This document shows, piece by piece, positions 8,891-17,235 of a stretch of 64,000 bases of DNA. Under the pieces are notes generated by a model that did not search any database, was not told the DNA's origin, and was given only the letters and a program-made list of their open reading frames with translations. The DNA comes from Streptomyces sp. ISL-87 (GTDB taxonomy: Bacteria > Actinomycetota > Actinomycetes > Streptomycetales > Streptomycetaceae). The stretch spans positions 62,001 to 126,000 of the forward strand of contig NZ_JAGGOY010000017.1 of the NCBI RefSeq assembly GCF_018614095.1, read 5' to 3'. Position 1 is the stretch's first letter. Each line of letters starts with the position of its first letter. The position numbers were made by a program, and so were the translations under genes.

Positions 8891-8984
8891 TACTCCCGGA
8901 GACGGGCGCGGGGAAAGGGGGGAGCGAGCACCCTCCCGGACCCTGTACCCTTTTCTTCGGCCGGTCGGTTTTCTGACCGGACAT

Positions 8985-9058
8985 GGTGGGTGTAGCTCAG
9001 TTGGTAGAGCACCTGGTTGTGGTCCAGGTGGCCGCGGGTTCAAGTCCCGTCACTCACC
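8985..9058 (+). tRNA. tRNA-His (GTG anticodon)
   Basis: A complete cloverleaf: acceptor arms 8986-8992 and 9051-9057, an extra 5' G at 8985 opposite the discriminator C9058 (the tRNA-His hallmark), anticodon GTG at 9019-9021, and a T-loop GGTTCAAGTCC. The CCA end is not encoded. It lies directly downstream of orn. Confidence 0.96.
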
Positions 9059-9064
9059 CTGCGA

Positions 9065-9100
9065 GAAGGCCCCGGTCCGCGAAAGCGGACCGGGGCCTTC
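9065..9100 (+). terminator. Terminator after tRNA-His
   Basis: A perfect 16-bp stem (9065-9080 / 9085-9100) with a GAAA tetraloop. Confidence 0.9.
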
Positions 9101-9161
9101 TGCGTATCCGCGAGGGCCGTGTGGGCCGCGTGGCCTGCGTCACGTCCGTAGCTCACCTGCC

Positions 9162-10187
9162 CTACGAGGACTCCCGGACCACCAGCTCGGTCGGCAGCAC
9201 GATGGCGTGGTCCGGGGACTCCCCCGCGATCCGCTCCAGCAGCACCCGCGCCATGGTGCGGCCCATCTCCTCGATCGGCTGGCGCACGCTGGTCAGCGGC
9301 GGGTCCATGTGCCTGGCCACCACCGAGTCGTCGAAGCCGACCAGCGCCACGTCGTCCGGTATCCGGCGGCCGGCCGCGCGCAGCTCCCGCCGGGCGCCCG
9401 CCGCCATCACGTCGGAGGCGGCGAAGACCGCGTCGAGCCCGGGGCGGCGCTCCAGCAGCTCACGCATGGCCCGGCGGCCGCCCTCCTCGGTGAAATCACC
9501 GGCCGCGATCAGCAGCTCGTCAACGGGGTGCCCCGCGGCGGTGAGTGCCTGCCGGTAGCCGTCCAGTCGGCACTGGGCCCCGTACACGTCCAGCGAGCCG
9601 GTGATCGTGGCGATCGCACGGCGGCCCTGCCCGAGGAGGTGGCGTACGGCTTCGGCCGCGCCCGCCAGGTTGTCGGAGTCCACCCACGGCAGTGCCTCGT
9701 CGGCCGAGCGCCGGCCGCTGATCACGGCCGGGATGCCCAGCTCGGCCAGCAGGTCGGGCAGCGGGTCCCCGGCGTGCACGGAGACCAGCAGCACACCGTC
9801 GACTCGGTGCCCGGACAGGTACTGGGCGAGGCGGCGGCGCTCACGGTCGCTCCCCGCCAGGGTGAGGACCAGCTGGACGTCGGTCTCGGCGAGGGCGGCA
9901 CCGACCCCGCGCACCACATCGGAGAAGTACGGCTCGGCGAAGAAGCGGGCCTCGGGCTCGGGGACGACGAGGGCGATGGCGTCGGTGCGGTTGGCCGCGA
10001 GGGCGCGTGCGGCGCGGTTGGGCACGTACCCGAGCTCGGCGACCGCGGCCTCGACGGCGGCCCTCGTGTGCTCGCTAACCTTGGACGATCCGTTGATCAC
10101 CCGGGAGACGGTGCCGCGCCCGACACCCGCCCGGACAGCCACCTCTTCCAGCGTCGGCCGTCCCCCACTGCGCCCGTGCCCGTTCAT
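9162..10187 (-). CDS. LacI-family transcriptional regulator
   Basis: A 341-residue repressor-type protein. The N-terminal LacI helix-turn-helix (TLEEVAVRAGVGRGTVSRVI, residues ~12-31, then the hinge YVPNRAARALA) is followed by a periplasmic-binding-protein-like sugar-sensing domain. The ending (PPLTSVRQPIEEMGR) is typical for the family. It is transcribed towards tRNA-His. No sugar-utilisation operon lies beside it in this window, so the effector is unknown. It matches the LacI gene after orn in S. coelicolor by position. Confidence 0.93.
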   Translation of the reverse strand: MNGHGRSGGRPTLEEVAVRAGVGRGTVSRVINGSSKVSEHTRAAVEAAVAELGYVPNRAARALAANRTDAIALVVPEPEARFFAEPYFSDVVRGVGAALAETDVQLVLTLAGSDRERRRLAQYLSGHRVDGVLLVSVHAGDPLPDLLAELGIPAVISGRRSADEALPWVDSDNLAGAAEAVRHLLGQGRRAIATITGSLDVYGAQCRLDGYRQALTAAGHPVDELLIAAGDFTEEGGRRAMRELLERRPGLDAVFAASDVMAAGARRELRAAGRRIPDDVALVGFDDSVVARHMDPPLTSVRQPIEEMGRTMARVLLERIAGESPDHAIVLPTELVVRESS

Positions 10188-10261
10188 GGCTCCCTCCCAG
10201 CTGTGAATCTACTCCCTACTCCCCGGGCGTCGACGGCCACAGCGCCCCGCAGCCGTCACGC

Positions 10262-10801
10262 TTACCCCCGCAGCGGAAACGACGCCCGCATCTGCCAGCC
10301 CGTGCCGTCGTGGACCATCAGCTGGACCGACGAGACGCGCGCCGTCAGCGGGAGCCTGCCGACGAGGTCGGCCTCAACCTCCTCCAGGATCCCGTCGTCT
10401 TCCGTCTGGGCAACGGTGAGATGCGGGATGACCTCGGCGAACCGGCCGCCGTACGGCGGGGTCTCGGGCCACCGATCGGCGATCGCCTGGGTGAGCTGCC
10501 GCAGCTGCGTGTCCGGCTCGGGGGCGAGGTACAGAATGCCGGGGAGACGGCGGGTTTTCTCAAACCGCACGTCGAAAGCCCGATGGCTGTCCAGGGTCTG
10601 GGCGATCTCCGCGTGGACGAGGGCGTCTATCCGGCTCGCTTCGAGGAACGGGAAGAGGATGGTGACGTGTGCCGGAACGCCAGCCTGGGCCGAGGGGTCG
10701 AACCGCTGACGCCACGCGTCGACGGCGGCTTCGGCCTCCGGAAACCTGACGATGAGGCCCGTCTGCCCTGCCTGGAACGTGCTGGAGCTGTCCTTTGTCA
10801 T
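10262..10801 (-). CDS. 2'-5' RNA ligase / phosphoesterase family protein (2H superfamily)
   Basis: A 179-residue protein with the two paired histidine motifs of 2H phosphoesterases: AHVTILFPF (HxT, about residue 43) and IPHLTVAQ (HxT, about residue 132). Members act on 2'-5' bonds or cyclic phosphates in small RNAs. The start ATG 10801 (MTKDSSSTFQ) lies 43 bp downstream of the NmrA-like gene, so the two may be co-transcribed. The true substrate is not predictable. Confidence 0.85.
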   Translation of the reverse strand: MTKDSSSTFQAGQTGLIVRFPEAEAAVDAWRQRFDPSAQAGVPAHVTILFPFLEASRIDALVHAEIAQTLDSHRAFDVRFEKTRRLPGILYLAPEPDTQLRQLTQAIADRWPETPPYGGRFAEVIPHLTVAQTEDDGILEEVEADLVGRLPLTARVSSVQLMVHDGTGWQMRASFPLRG

Positions 10802-10844
10802 GGCACGGCATGGTGCCACCACGTCGATCCGGACCGGGCATGGT

Positions 10845-11696
10845 TTACGCGGTCGCGGCGAACTCCGCGGCGTGGTCTTCCACCCAGGTTTCGAAGGAGC
10901 GGGCCGGGTGGCCGGTGAGGTGCTCGACCGCGTCGGTGATCTCGACCGGGAGGCCGTCGTTGGCGGCCCAGTAGGCGAGCAGCGCATCCGCGTACGCGGC
11001 GGGTATGTAGCCGTCGACCTCGGACTTCCACTGCTCGGGGGAGACGGCCTCCATGGGCACGGGGCGGCCGAGGACGCCGCCGAGTATCGCGAGCTGGGTC
11101 GTGAAGGTCAGCGAGTGCGGGCCGGTCAGGGTGTAGGCGCGGCCGGCCAGGGCGGGGTCGGTGAGGACGGCGAAGGCGGCCTCGGCGATGTCGGCCTCGT
11201 GGACGGGGTCGCAGTGGGAGCCCGGGTAGGGCAGGTGGACCGGGCGGCCGGACTCCAGGGACCAGGCCCAGCCGCGGGCGTTGCTCGCGAAGGAGCCGGG
11301 CCGCAGCAGGGTGGTGCGCAGCGGGGAGGCGAGCAGGGCCTCCTCCACGGCCAGGTGCGAGGCGGAGAGCGGGCTGTCGGCGGCGTCGGGGGCGAGCACC
11401 GAGGAGGAGGACAGGAGTATGACGTGCTCGACTCCGGCGGTGACGGCCTCCTTGATGAACGCGTCGATGGCGGCGGCTTCGGCGTAGAGGAAGACGGAGC
11501 GGACGCCGGCGAGGGCGCCGGGGAAGGTGGCCGGGTCGGTGAGGTCGCAGTGGATGGTGCCGGGTGAGTCGGGCTCGCGGGAGGCGAGGCGGTGCGGGAG
11601 GTCGTGGGCGGTCAGGAGGCCGGAGAGGCCCCGGGCGACGGCGCCGCGGCCGCCGGTGACGAGGATCGGGGAGTTGGTCACGGTGCTGTTCGACAT
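10845..11696 (-). CDS. NmrA-like atypical short-chain dehydrogenase / NAD(P)-binding protein
   Basis: A 283-residue Rossmann protein. PILVTGGRGAVARGLSGLL is the N-terminal dinucleotide-binding loop (GxxGxxA type). The middle contains VEHVILLSSSSVL and LRTTLLRPGSFASN, as in NmrA/NAD(P)H-binding family proteins, and the canonical SDR YxxxK is not obvious. It is divergent from a MarR regulator with a 29-bp near-palindrome in between, so repression by that regulator is likely (inference). The reaction is unknown. Confidence 0.85.
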   Translation of the reverse strand: MSNSTVTNSPILVTGGRGAVARGLSGLLTAHDLPHRLASREPDSPGTIHCDLTDPATFPGALAGVRSVFLYAEAAAIDAFIKEAVTAGVEHVILLSSSSVLAPDAADSPLSASHLAVEEALLASPLRTTLLRPGSFASNARGWAWSLESGRPVHLPYPGSHCDPVHEADIAEAAFAVLTDPALAGRAYTLTGPHSLTFTTQLAILGGVLGRPVPMEAVSPEQWKSEVDGYIPAAYADALLAYWAANDGLPVEITDAVEHLTGHPARSFETWVEDHAAEFAATA

Positions 11697-11757
11697 GGCT
11701 GGGGTTCCTCACGTTGGTGCGCACGGCTCCCGCTAAGATGGGCACGTGGCGCAGATT

Positions 11758-11786
11758 CTGTGTGGCGCATTCCCTGCGTCACACAG
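11758..11786. promoter_or_regulatory. MarR operator candidate
   Basis: Two 12-base arms (11758-11769 and 11775-11786) form an inverted repeat with one mismatch around a 5-base centre, in the divergent promoter region of the NmrA-like and MarR genes. The size and symmetry fit a MarR dimer. Confidence 0.65.
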
Positions 11787-11811
11787 TCAAATTTGAAGCA
11801 TGGAGAAGCCG

Positions 11812-12312
11812 ATGTCAACCGATTCCCCTCGTTCGAGTGGTGAGTGGAGCCGAGCCGAGCTGCTCGCGCGCATCGTCACCGAGAGCCAGCGGCACTACGC
11901 CGACTACTCGCTCTTCAACCAGGCCATGGCCGACCACGTCGGCCTACACCCCACCGACATGCAGTGCGTCGCCCTCCTCGACATGGAGCCAGACCCGGTA
12001 AGCACCGGCGACATCGCCCGCCTCACCGGCCTGACCTCGGGCTCCGCCACCCGCCTGGTCGACCGGCTGGTCAAGGCCGGCATCGTCGAACGGCAGGCCG
12101 ACCCGCACGACCGCCGCCGCTCCCTCGTCGCGCTCACGTCCGAGGCCCGCGAACGGATCGGCGCGGCCTGGGACACCCCCGGCCGGGCCTTCGGCGCCGT
12201 ACTGGACGGCTACTCCGACTCCGAACTCACCGTCATCGCCGACTACCTGCACCGCGCCGCCGAGGTCGGCCGCGCCCAGGCCAAGCGGCTGACCACAGAG
12301 AATCGGACCTGA
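11812..12312 (+). CDS. MarR-family transcriptional regulator
   Basis: A winged-helix regulator of 166 residues from ATG 11812 (an in-frame ATG at 11800 would add four). The DNA-binding region is PVSTGDIARLTGLTSGSATRLVDRLVKAGIVER split over helix, turn and recognition helix, followed by the wing DPHDRRRSLVALT. It is divergent from the NmrA-like oxidoreductase with a strong palindrome between, so it probably represses both genes in response to a small ligand. Confidence 0.92.
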   Translation: MSTDSPRSSGEWSRAELLARIVTESQRHYADYSLFNQAMADHVGLHPTDMQCVALLDMEPDPVSTGDIARLTGLTSGSATRLVDRLVKAGIVERQADPHDRRRSLVALTSEARERIGAAWDTPGRAFGAVLDGYSDSELTVIADYLHRAAEVGRAQAKRLTTENRT

Positions 12313-12434
12313 CCGGCCCCCGAACAGGGGCTTCCGAGGCGGGCATTCCGCGATTACGGTCGGCTCTACGGGCAACGGTGCGCGCCGGAGACACGGGAGG
12401 GTCGGCGTGCGGATGGAGGTTGTCCGCGTTGTCC

Positions 12435-13109
12435 GTGTCGCCTGTGTCGCCTGTGTCGCCCAAATCCACAGCCGGTTTCCGCGGGGTGTTCGCACTCGGC
12501 GGTCCCGCCCTGCCCGTCTTCGCGTTCCTCGCCCGGCTGCCCGCCGCGCTGTGCCCCATCGGAACGCTTCTGCTCATCAACGAACGCGACGGCATCGGCG
12601 ACGCCGGCGCCGTCGCGGCCGCGCTCTGGCTCGGCCAGGCCCTCGGCGGCCCGGTCATCGGCCGGCTCGCCGACCGGCGCGGGCACCGCCCCGTGCTGCT
12701 CGCCGCCTGCGCCGCGAACGCCGCCGCTGCTGGCGGTGTCGGGGCTGTGGGGCGCCGCGTTCGCCGTCGCCGGAATCGGGCTGGCCGTGGCCCCGCACCT
12801 GATCGCGCTGTTCGGGCTCGTCGAGCGGGCGGGCCGGCGGAGCGGATGGGCGAGGCCATGACCGTAGTGGGCAGCGGCCTGATCGTCGGCCAGGCACTGG
12901 CCGCGGCGGCGGCCGGCCCGCTGGCGGGGGCGTACGGCTACCAGGCGGCCTTCGCGGTGTCGTGCGCGGCGGCGGCCGCCTCCGCCGTACTGGCATGGGC
13001 GGCCGCCGGGCAGGGGCCGCTGGTCAGCCCGGCGAGGACTCCATCGCCGCCAGCCCCTTCGCCAGCCCCGCCGCGTCCATCACCGGAGCCACCTCGATAT
13101 CGGCGTTGA
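12435..13109 (+). pseudogene. Decayed MFS transporter (internal deletion and frameshifts)
   Basis: The first part encodes MFS helices 1-3 with the loop GRLADRRGHRP. At about 12722 the transporter-like sequence moves to another frame (PLLAVSGLWGAAFAVAG... FGLVERAG). At about 12838 it returns to the first frame (AERMGEAMTVVGSGLIVG..., resembling the last helices). Only ~225 of the usual ~400 residues are accounted for, so the central helices are missing as well. The final ~25 codons are Pro/Ser-rich and overlap the convergent gene at 13024, which suggests the original stop is lost. Start uncertain (GTG 12435 or 12378). Confidence 0.65.
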
Positions 13110-13326
13110 AGTTCAGGAAGAGTTCCTCCATCAGGGGCGGCATCATCGAGCTGTCCTGCAGGTCGAAGACGATCCAACAGGACCTGACACCCTCGTGGAG
13201 GCCGAAGTAGGCCGCCTCCGGCTTGAGCTTGTCCATGAGCTTCTTCATGGACTGGGGCAGGGCGCCGCTCTTGATGCCCTCGTTGCCGGCCGCGGTGTCC
13301 AGGTGGGCGCGGAGCATGACTCTCAT
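13024..13326 (-). CDS. Small conserved protein, DUF3303-like
   Basis: A 100-residue protein (MRVMLRAHLDTAAGNE... AAYFGLHEGVRSCWIVFDL...) that resembles the small alpha/beta ferredoxin-like single-domain family often annotated DUF3303 in Streptomyces. It has no export signal. Its 3' end overlaps the decayed transporter frame on the other strand. The function is unknown. Confidence 0.75.
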   Translation of the reverse strand: MRVMLRAHLDTAAGNEGIKSGALPQSMKKLMDKLKPEAAYFGLHEGVRSCWIVFDLQDSSMMPPLMEELFLNFNADIEVAPVMDAAGLAKGLAAMESSPG

Positions 13327-13496
13327 GCGTGACTCCTTCCGTCAGGCCCACACTCGGCGGGGCCCCCGAACCCGGCAACATCTGCGCCGCCGTCCGGGGA
13401 CCGCCACCCGCGCCGCCCCGACCTCGGAGAATCCCGGGTGCGGGCGAGCGGGCGCCGACGCTACAGTCCTCTTTTCACCTGGGGAGGGGAACGTCT

Positions 13497-14171
13497 GTGC
13501 GCATGACTCGACGTCGCGCGGTCTGGAGTTCGATCGCGGTCGCCGTGACCGCCGCCGTGGTCGTCACGAACGTCTGGGGAAACGCCCCGCGGTACGCCGC
13601 AGCCGACGATCTGCCGGAGTCTCTGGCCGCCGACGGGACGACCGTCCTGGTGGGCGCCCCGGACGCGAAGGTCACACTGCGCGTGTACGAGGACATGAGC
13701 TGCCCGTCCGCCCGCGAATACGAGACCGAGGGGGCCGGGCCGGGGATCCGGACGGCGGTCCTCAACGGGGAGATCAACACCGAGTACCGGCTGGCGAGCT
13801 TCTTGGACCGGGACAGCGGGGACAGCTCGAAGAAGGCCGCCAACGCGCTGCGGGCGGCCCTGGAACAGGGAAAGTTCGCGGCGTTCCACCAGGTGCTGTT
13901 CGCCAGCCCGGCGCCGCCCGGCGGATACACGGACGCGGTGCTGCTGGAGCGTGCGGGTGAGGTCAAGGGGCTGCGGGGGCACGCATTCGACTCGGCGGTG
14001 AAGGAGATGAAGTACGCGGCGTGGGTGACCGCTTCAGAGCGCGCCTACGAGGAGGCGGGGAACCCGGGGACCCCCACCGTCGAGGTCAACGGCCACCGGC
14101 TGAAGGACGAGGACAGGTGGGTGCTGTACGAGCCGGGCACCGTGCAGGCCATCGTCACCTACTACCGCTGA
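13497..14171 (+). CDS. Membrane-anchored DsbA/thioredoxin-fold protein with a single active-site Cys
   Basis: A 224-residue protein with an uncleaved-looking N-terminal membrane anchor (AVWSSIAVAVTAAVVVTNVW) and a DsbA/DSBA-like domain outside the cell (TLRVYEDMSCPSAREYE, then a helical insertion and a cis-Pro-like GTPTVEVNG). The usual CxxC is CPSA here: the second Cys is absent, which argues against a simple disulfide oxidase. GTG 13497 was chosen because GGGGAGGGG lies six bases upstream. Two genes downstream, on the other strand, is a DsbB-like protein. Confidence 0.85.
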   Translation: MRMTRRRAVWSSIAVAVTAAVVVTNVWGNAPRYAAADDLPESLAADGTTVLVGAPDAKVTLRVYEDMSCPSAREYETEGAGPGIRTAVLNGEINTEYRLASFLDRDSGDSSKKAANALRAALEQGKFAAFHQVLFASPAPPGGYTDAVLLERAGEVKGLRGHAFDSAVKEMKYAAWVTASERAYEEAGNPGTPTVEVNGHRLKDEDRWVLYEPGTVQAIVTYYR

Positions 14172-14186
14172 CCCGACCGGCCCGCC

Positions 14187-14846
14187 TCAGCCCGTGGTTT
14201 CCGCGGTCTGAATCTGGAAGTTGAAGTCCGCGTGGCCCAGGGTGCCCATCAGGCGGAGCCACAGCGGGAGGACCATCTCCGGACCGCGGGCCGTTTCGAT
14301 GCCGCCGAGGTCGAGGATGCGCGGGTCCGGCCAGCCGAAGGAGCGCAGCAGGGCCCGTACGGACTGCTTGGCGTCCGGGTCCTCGCCGGACAGGAACACG
14401 TTGTGGTCCCCCGGGACCCGCTCCGGCTCGACCATGATCCGGCAGTTCATGGTGTTCAGCGTCTTCACCACCCGCATCCCCGGGAACGTCCGCTGGATCA
14501 GCTCGCCCAGGCTGTCGTCGTTCACCACACCCAGTGGGGGCGGGAATCCCCGAGAGGAGTCCAGCGCGTTCGCGACGTCGATCAGGATCCTGCCGTCCAG
14601 GTCCGCCGCGCCCGCCTCCGTCAGCGCGGCCACGCTCACCAGCCCGCTCGTGGCGTTGACCAGCGTCTCGCCCTCCCGCGCGGCATCCGCGAAGGACGCC
14701 AGCGGGAGGTGCCCGTGGGAGAACTCGGGGCGCGCGCGGGTGACCTCGGGGTCCCGCGTGCCGACGACCACCTCGTGGCCCAGGGAGAGCAGGCGGGCGG
14801 CCACCGTACGGCCGACCATGCCCGTGCCCAGAACTGCGTAGCGCAT
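14187..14846 (-). CDS. NAD(P)-binding reductase, F420H2:NADP oxidoreductase (NpdG)-like
   Basis: A 219-residue Rossmann protein opening MRYAVLGTGMVGRTVAARL (GxGxxG), with EVVVGTRDP and IDVANALDSSRGFPP, the layout of NADPH-dependent F420 reductases and related pyrroline-5-carboxylate-reductase-like proteins. The dinucleotide domain covers the first ~150 residues. It starts 2 bp after the dsbB-like stop, so it is the last gene of that operon. ATG 14846 is preferred over GTG 14852 for ribosome-site spacing. Its substrate is uncertain. Confidence 0.85.
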   Translation of the reverse strand: MRYAVLGTGMVGRTVAARLLSLGHEVVVGTRDPEVTRARPEFSHGHLPLASFADAAREGETLVNATSGLVSVAALTEAGAADLDGRILIDVANALDSSRGFPPPLGVVNDDSLGELIQRTFPGMRVVKTLNTMNCRIMVEPERVPGDHNVFLSGEDPDAKQSVRALLRSFGWPDPRILDLGGIETARGPEMVLPLWLRLMGTLGHADFNFQIQTAETTG

Positions 14847-14848
14847 GC

Positions 14849-15511
14849 TCACTTCCGATCCAGGATGCCGACGTCATAGAGGAGTTCGTAGCGCGAGGGG
14901 TCGTCCGGCAGGAACGAGTGGAGGCCCTCCTCGAAGAACACCGCCACAGCGTTCACGGCGATCACCAGCCCCAGGAACCACAACGTCAGCGTTCCCAGCG
15001 TCCGGTACGGCCCGGGCCCGGAGGTCGGGATGGCGCGGTCGGCCGTCGAGTGGGCGAAGGCCAGCACGATGCCGATCGCGACGGCCGAGGCCTGGAAGAG
15101 GATCCACGCCCATGCGTACAGGTGCAGGCCGAACACCTCGCTGCCGTAGCCCTTGTCGCCCGGCAGGATGTGCAGCATCATCTGCCGCCAGGACGCGAAC
15201 GAGCCCGCGATCATCGCGACGAGGGCCAGGCCCCAGCCCATCATGTAGTCGCGGCCGGTCACCGCCCCGTCCGTCAGCGCCGTGCGGACGATGTACGCCG
15301 CGCCCATCGCCGCCAGCAGCATGAACATCCGCTGCACGATGCAGAGCGGGCACGGGTACTCCCAGAGCCCGAACTGGTAGAAGAGCCCGCCGCAGACCAC
15401 GCCCGTCCACCCGATGGCGAACAAGCACGCGAACCAGTACTGCACCCGCCCCAGCAGCCCGCCCTCCAGCGGGGCCTCCGGGACGAGGTTGTTCAGCGCC
15501 GACAGTGTCAT
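14849..15511 (-). CDS. DsbB-family disulfide bond formation membrane protein
   Basis: A 220-residue, multi-pass protein. The sequence YPCPLCIVQRMFMLLAAMG carries the CxxC of DsbB and the conserved QR region just before a membrane helix. Five hydrophobic segments are recognisable. DsbB-type proteins reoxidise a DsbA-like partner using quinone. The gene overlaps the preceding DUF5993 gene by one base and is followed after 2 bp by the reductase, so all three are translated as a unit. I do not see the second Cys pair of E. coli DsbB clearly. Confidence 0.85.
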   Translation of the reverse strand: MTLSALNNLVPEAPLEGGLLGRVQYWFACLFAIGWTGVVCGGLFYQFGLWEYPCPLCIVQRMFMLLAAMGAAYIVRTALTDGAVTGRDYMMGWGLALVAMIAGSFASWRQMMLHILPGDKGYGSEVFGLHLYAWAWILFQASAVAIGIVLAFAHSTADRAIPTSGPGPYRTLGTLTLWFLGLVIAVNAVAVFFEEGLHSFLPDDPSRYELLYDVGILDRK

Positions 15512-15675
15512 CAGTAGCTCAGGGTCAGGGCGAGGCCGCTGGTGATGTGGTGCGCCATCAGCAGGATCACGGCGACGAGCATGACCCACCAGGCCCCGAG
15601 CACGATCATCCGGGACGAGTCCCGGTACATCGCGATCAGCGTGGCGAGGAGGCCGCCGAAGATGAGGGTGTCCAT
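15511..15675 (-). CDS. DUF5993-like 54-residue membrane protein
   Basis: A short gene in frame directly upstream of dsbB (stop TGA overlaps the dsbB ATG by one base). It begins MDTLIFGGLLATLIAMYRDS and ends HHITSGLALTLSY. Two short hydrophobic segments make almost the whole protein membrane-embedded. From memory this family (DUF5993) accompanies DsbB-like proteins in actinomycetes, suggesting a subunit of the redox complex. Translational coupling supports this. Confidence 0.85.
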   Translation of the reverse strand: MDTLIFGGLLATLIAMYRDSSRMIVLGAWWVMLVAVILLMAHHITSGLALTLSY

Positions 15676-15814
15676 GCCGCGGACCGTACCGAGACGCGGA
15701 CATACCGGCCGCTAGGCGCGCCCCCGACTGCCGCCCGGTTACTTCAGTTGCCCGGTCGGCCGCCCCGTCGCGGCCGGTTGCCCCGCCCCGCCACGGCCCG
15801 TCGCCTCACCGCCG

Positions 15815-17191
15815 TCAGGCGCCCCGTCGCTTACGTCGGCGCCCGCGTGCACCCTCGGTCCCGCCCCGCGCGCGGTCGTCCAGGGCGATCCACACGCGGA
15901 CCTCGGTCCCGCCGAGTACCGAGCGCCCCAGCCGCACATCGCCGCCCGTCGACTCCGCGACCCGCCGCACGATGTCCAGGCCGAGCCCCGTCGAGCCGTC
16001 CCGGCCGCCGTCGTTGCCGCGCCGCAGGGCCGCGTCCGGGTCGGCGATCCCGGGGCCCGCGTCCGAGACGAGCACGATGACCGCGTCCCCCGCGTCATGC
16101 ACGTCCACCGCGAACGGGGTGGCCTCGGGGGTGTGCCGGAAGACGTTGCCGAGCATGGCGTCCAGGGCGGCCGCGAGCTCGGGCCGGGCCACGGGGATCC
16201 GCACCGGCCGCTCCACCCCCGCGAGCCGCACCTCGCGGCCCTCGTCCTCCGCGAGCGCCGACCAGAAGGCCATCCGGTCGCGGATCACCTCGGAGGCGTC
16301 GCAGCCGGCCCCCGCCCCGCCCATGGCGCCGGGGGCACGCTGTTCGCGGGCCGTACGGATGATCGTGTCGACCTCCCGTTCCAGCTGTTCCACCGCCGAC
16401 CGGGTCTGCTCGGCGGCCGGCCCGTCCCCGAGCGAGGCCGTGTTGAGCCGCAGCACCGTCAGCGGCGTCCGCAGCCGGTGCGACAGGTCGGCGGCCAGCT
16501 CCCGCTCGTTGGCCAGGAGTTCCACCACCTGGTCCGCCATGGAGTTGAACGCGACGGCTGCCGAGCGGAGTTCCTTCGGCCCGTCCTCCGGAACCCGCGC
16601 CCCGAGCCGGCCCTCGCCCAGCTGGTGCGCGGCGTCCGCGAGCCGTTCGGCCGGCCGTACCAAGCGGGCGCCGAGCCGGTCCGCGACCGCCACCGAGCCC
16701 ACGATCAGGGCCAGGCCCACGCCGGCGAGCACCAGCCAGGCGGTCGCGACGCCATTGCTGACCTCGCTCTCCGGTACGTAGATCTCGATGACCGCGATGT
16801 CCCCGGAACCGAGCGCGGTGGGCTGGAGCAGGGCCGAACCGCCACCCGCCACGGAGGCCGTGGTGGCCCGCCCGATCCGGCGGGTCTCGGCCACCGCGCG
16901 CTCGCCCACCCAGCCCTTGCCGATGTCCACGGGCGCGCGGTCACCCACCGCCGGCACGTGTACGGCCATCCGCCGGGCGGCGCCCATCTGCGTGGACTCC
17001 ACCGCCTTGCGCAGCTGCGCCGGGTCCGTGGTGATGGACAGGGTCGGCCCCATCGTGGCGGCCTGCCGCTCGGCGTTGGAGAAGGCCCGGTCGCTGGCCA
17101 TCTCCTGGACCACCAGCCCGAGCGGCACGGCGAAGGCCACGACCACCATGGCGGTGACCGCGAGACACACCTTGACCAGCGCCCACCTCAT
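15815..17191 (-). CDS. Sensor histidine kinase
   Basis: A 458-residue membrane kinase. One helix at ~10-30, an extracytoplasmic sensor of ~130 residues, and a second helix (WLVLAGVGLALIVGSVAVAD) are followed by HAMP, the dimerisation/phosphoacceptor box (ADLSHRLRTPLTVLR) and the ATPase domain with N box (LGNVFRHTPEA), G1 (DAGPGIAD) and G2 (GSTGLGLDIV). It is transcribed with the response regulator upstream (44-bp gap). ATG 17191 is used; GTG 17200 is possible. The start lies in a short direct repeat (17180-17228). Confidence 0.95.
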   Translation of the reverse strand: MRWALVKVCLAVTAMVVVAFAVPLGLVVQEMASDRAFSNAERQAATMGPTLSITTDPAQLRKAVESTQMGAARRMAVHVPAVGDRAPVDIGKGWVGERAVAETRRIGRATTASVAGGGSALLQPTALGSGDIAVIEIYVPESEVSNGVATAWLVLAGVGLALIVGSVAVADRLGARLVRPAERLADAAHQLGEGRLGARVPEDGPKELRSAAVAFNSMADQVVELLANERELAADLSHRLRTPLTVLRLNTASLGDGPAAEQTRSAVEQLEREVDTIIRTAREQRAPGAMGGAGAGCDASEVIRDRMAFWSALAEDEGREVRLAGVERPVRIPVARPELAAALDAMLGNVFRHTPEATPFAVDVHDAGDAVIVLVSDAGPGIADPDAALRRGNDGGRDGSTGLGLDIVRRVAESTGGDVRLGRSVLGGTEVRVWIALDDRARGGTEGARGRRRKRRGA

Positions 17192-17228
17192 CGCGCACAC
17201 CTCATCGCGCTCGCGCCCACCTCATCGC
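17180..17228. repeat. Three 16-bp direct repeats at the kinase start
   Basis: GCGCCCACCTCATCGC-like units occur three times in a row, spanning the kinase start codon and the intergenic gap. Each unit offers an ATGAGGTG start-like sequence on the minus strand, so kinase start choice is ambiguous. Confidence 0.5.
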
Positions 17229-17235
17229 CGCTGCC

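Noticed and set aside
17180-17228. Kinase-start repeats as an operator
   Set aside because: The repeats span coding sequence and look like a slippage product; symmetry expected of an operator is lacking.
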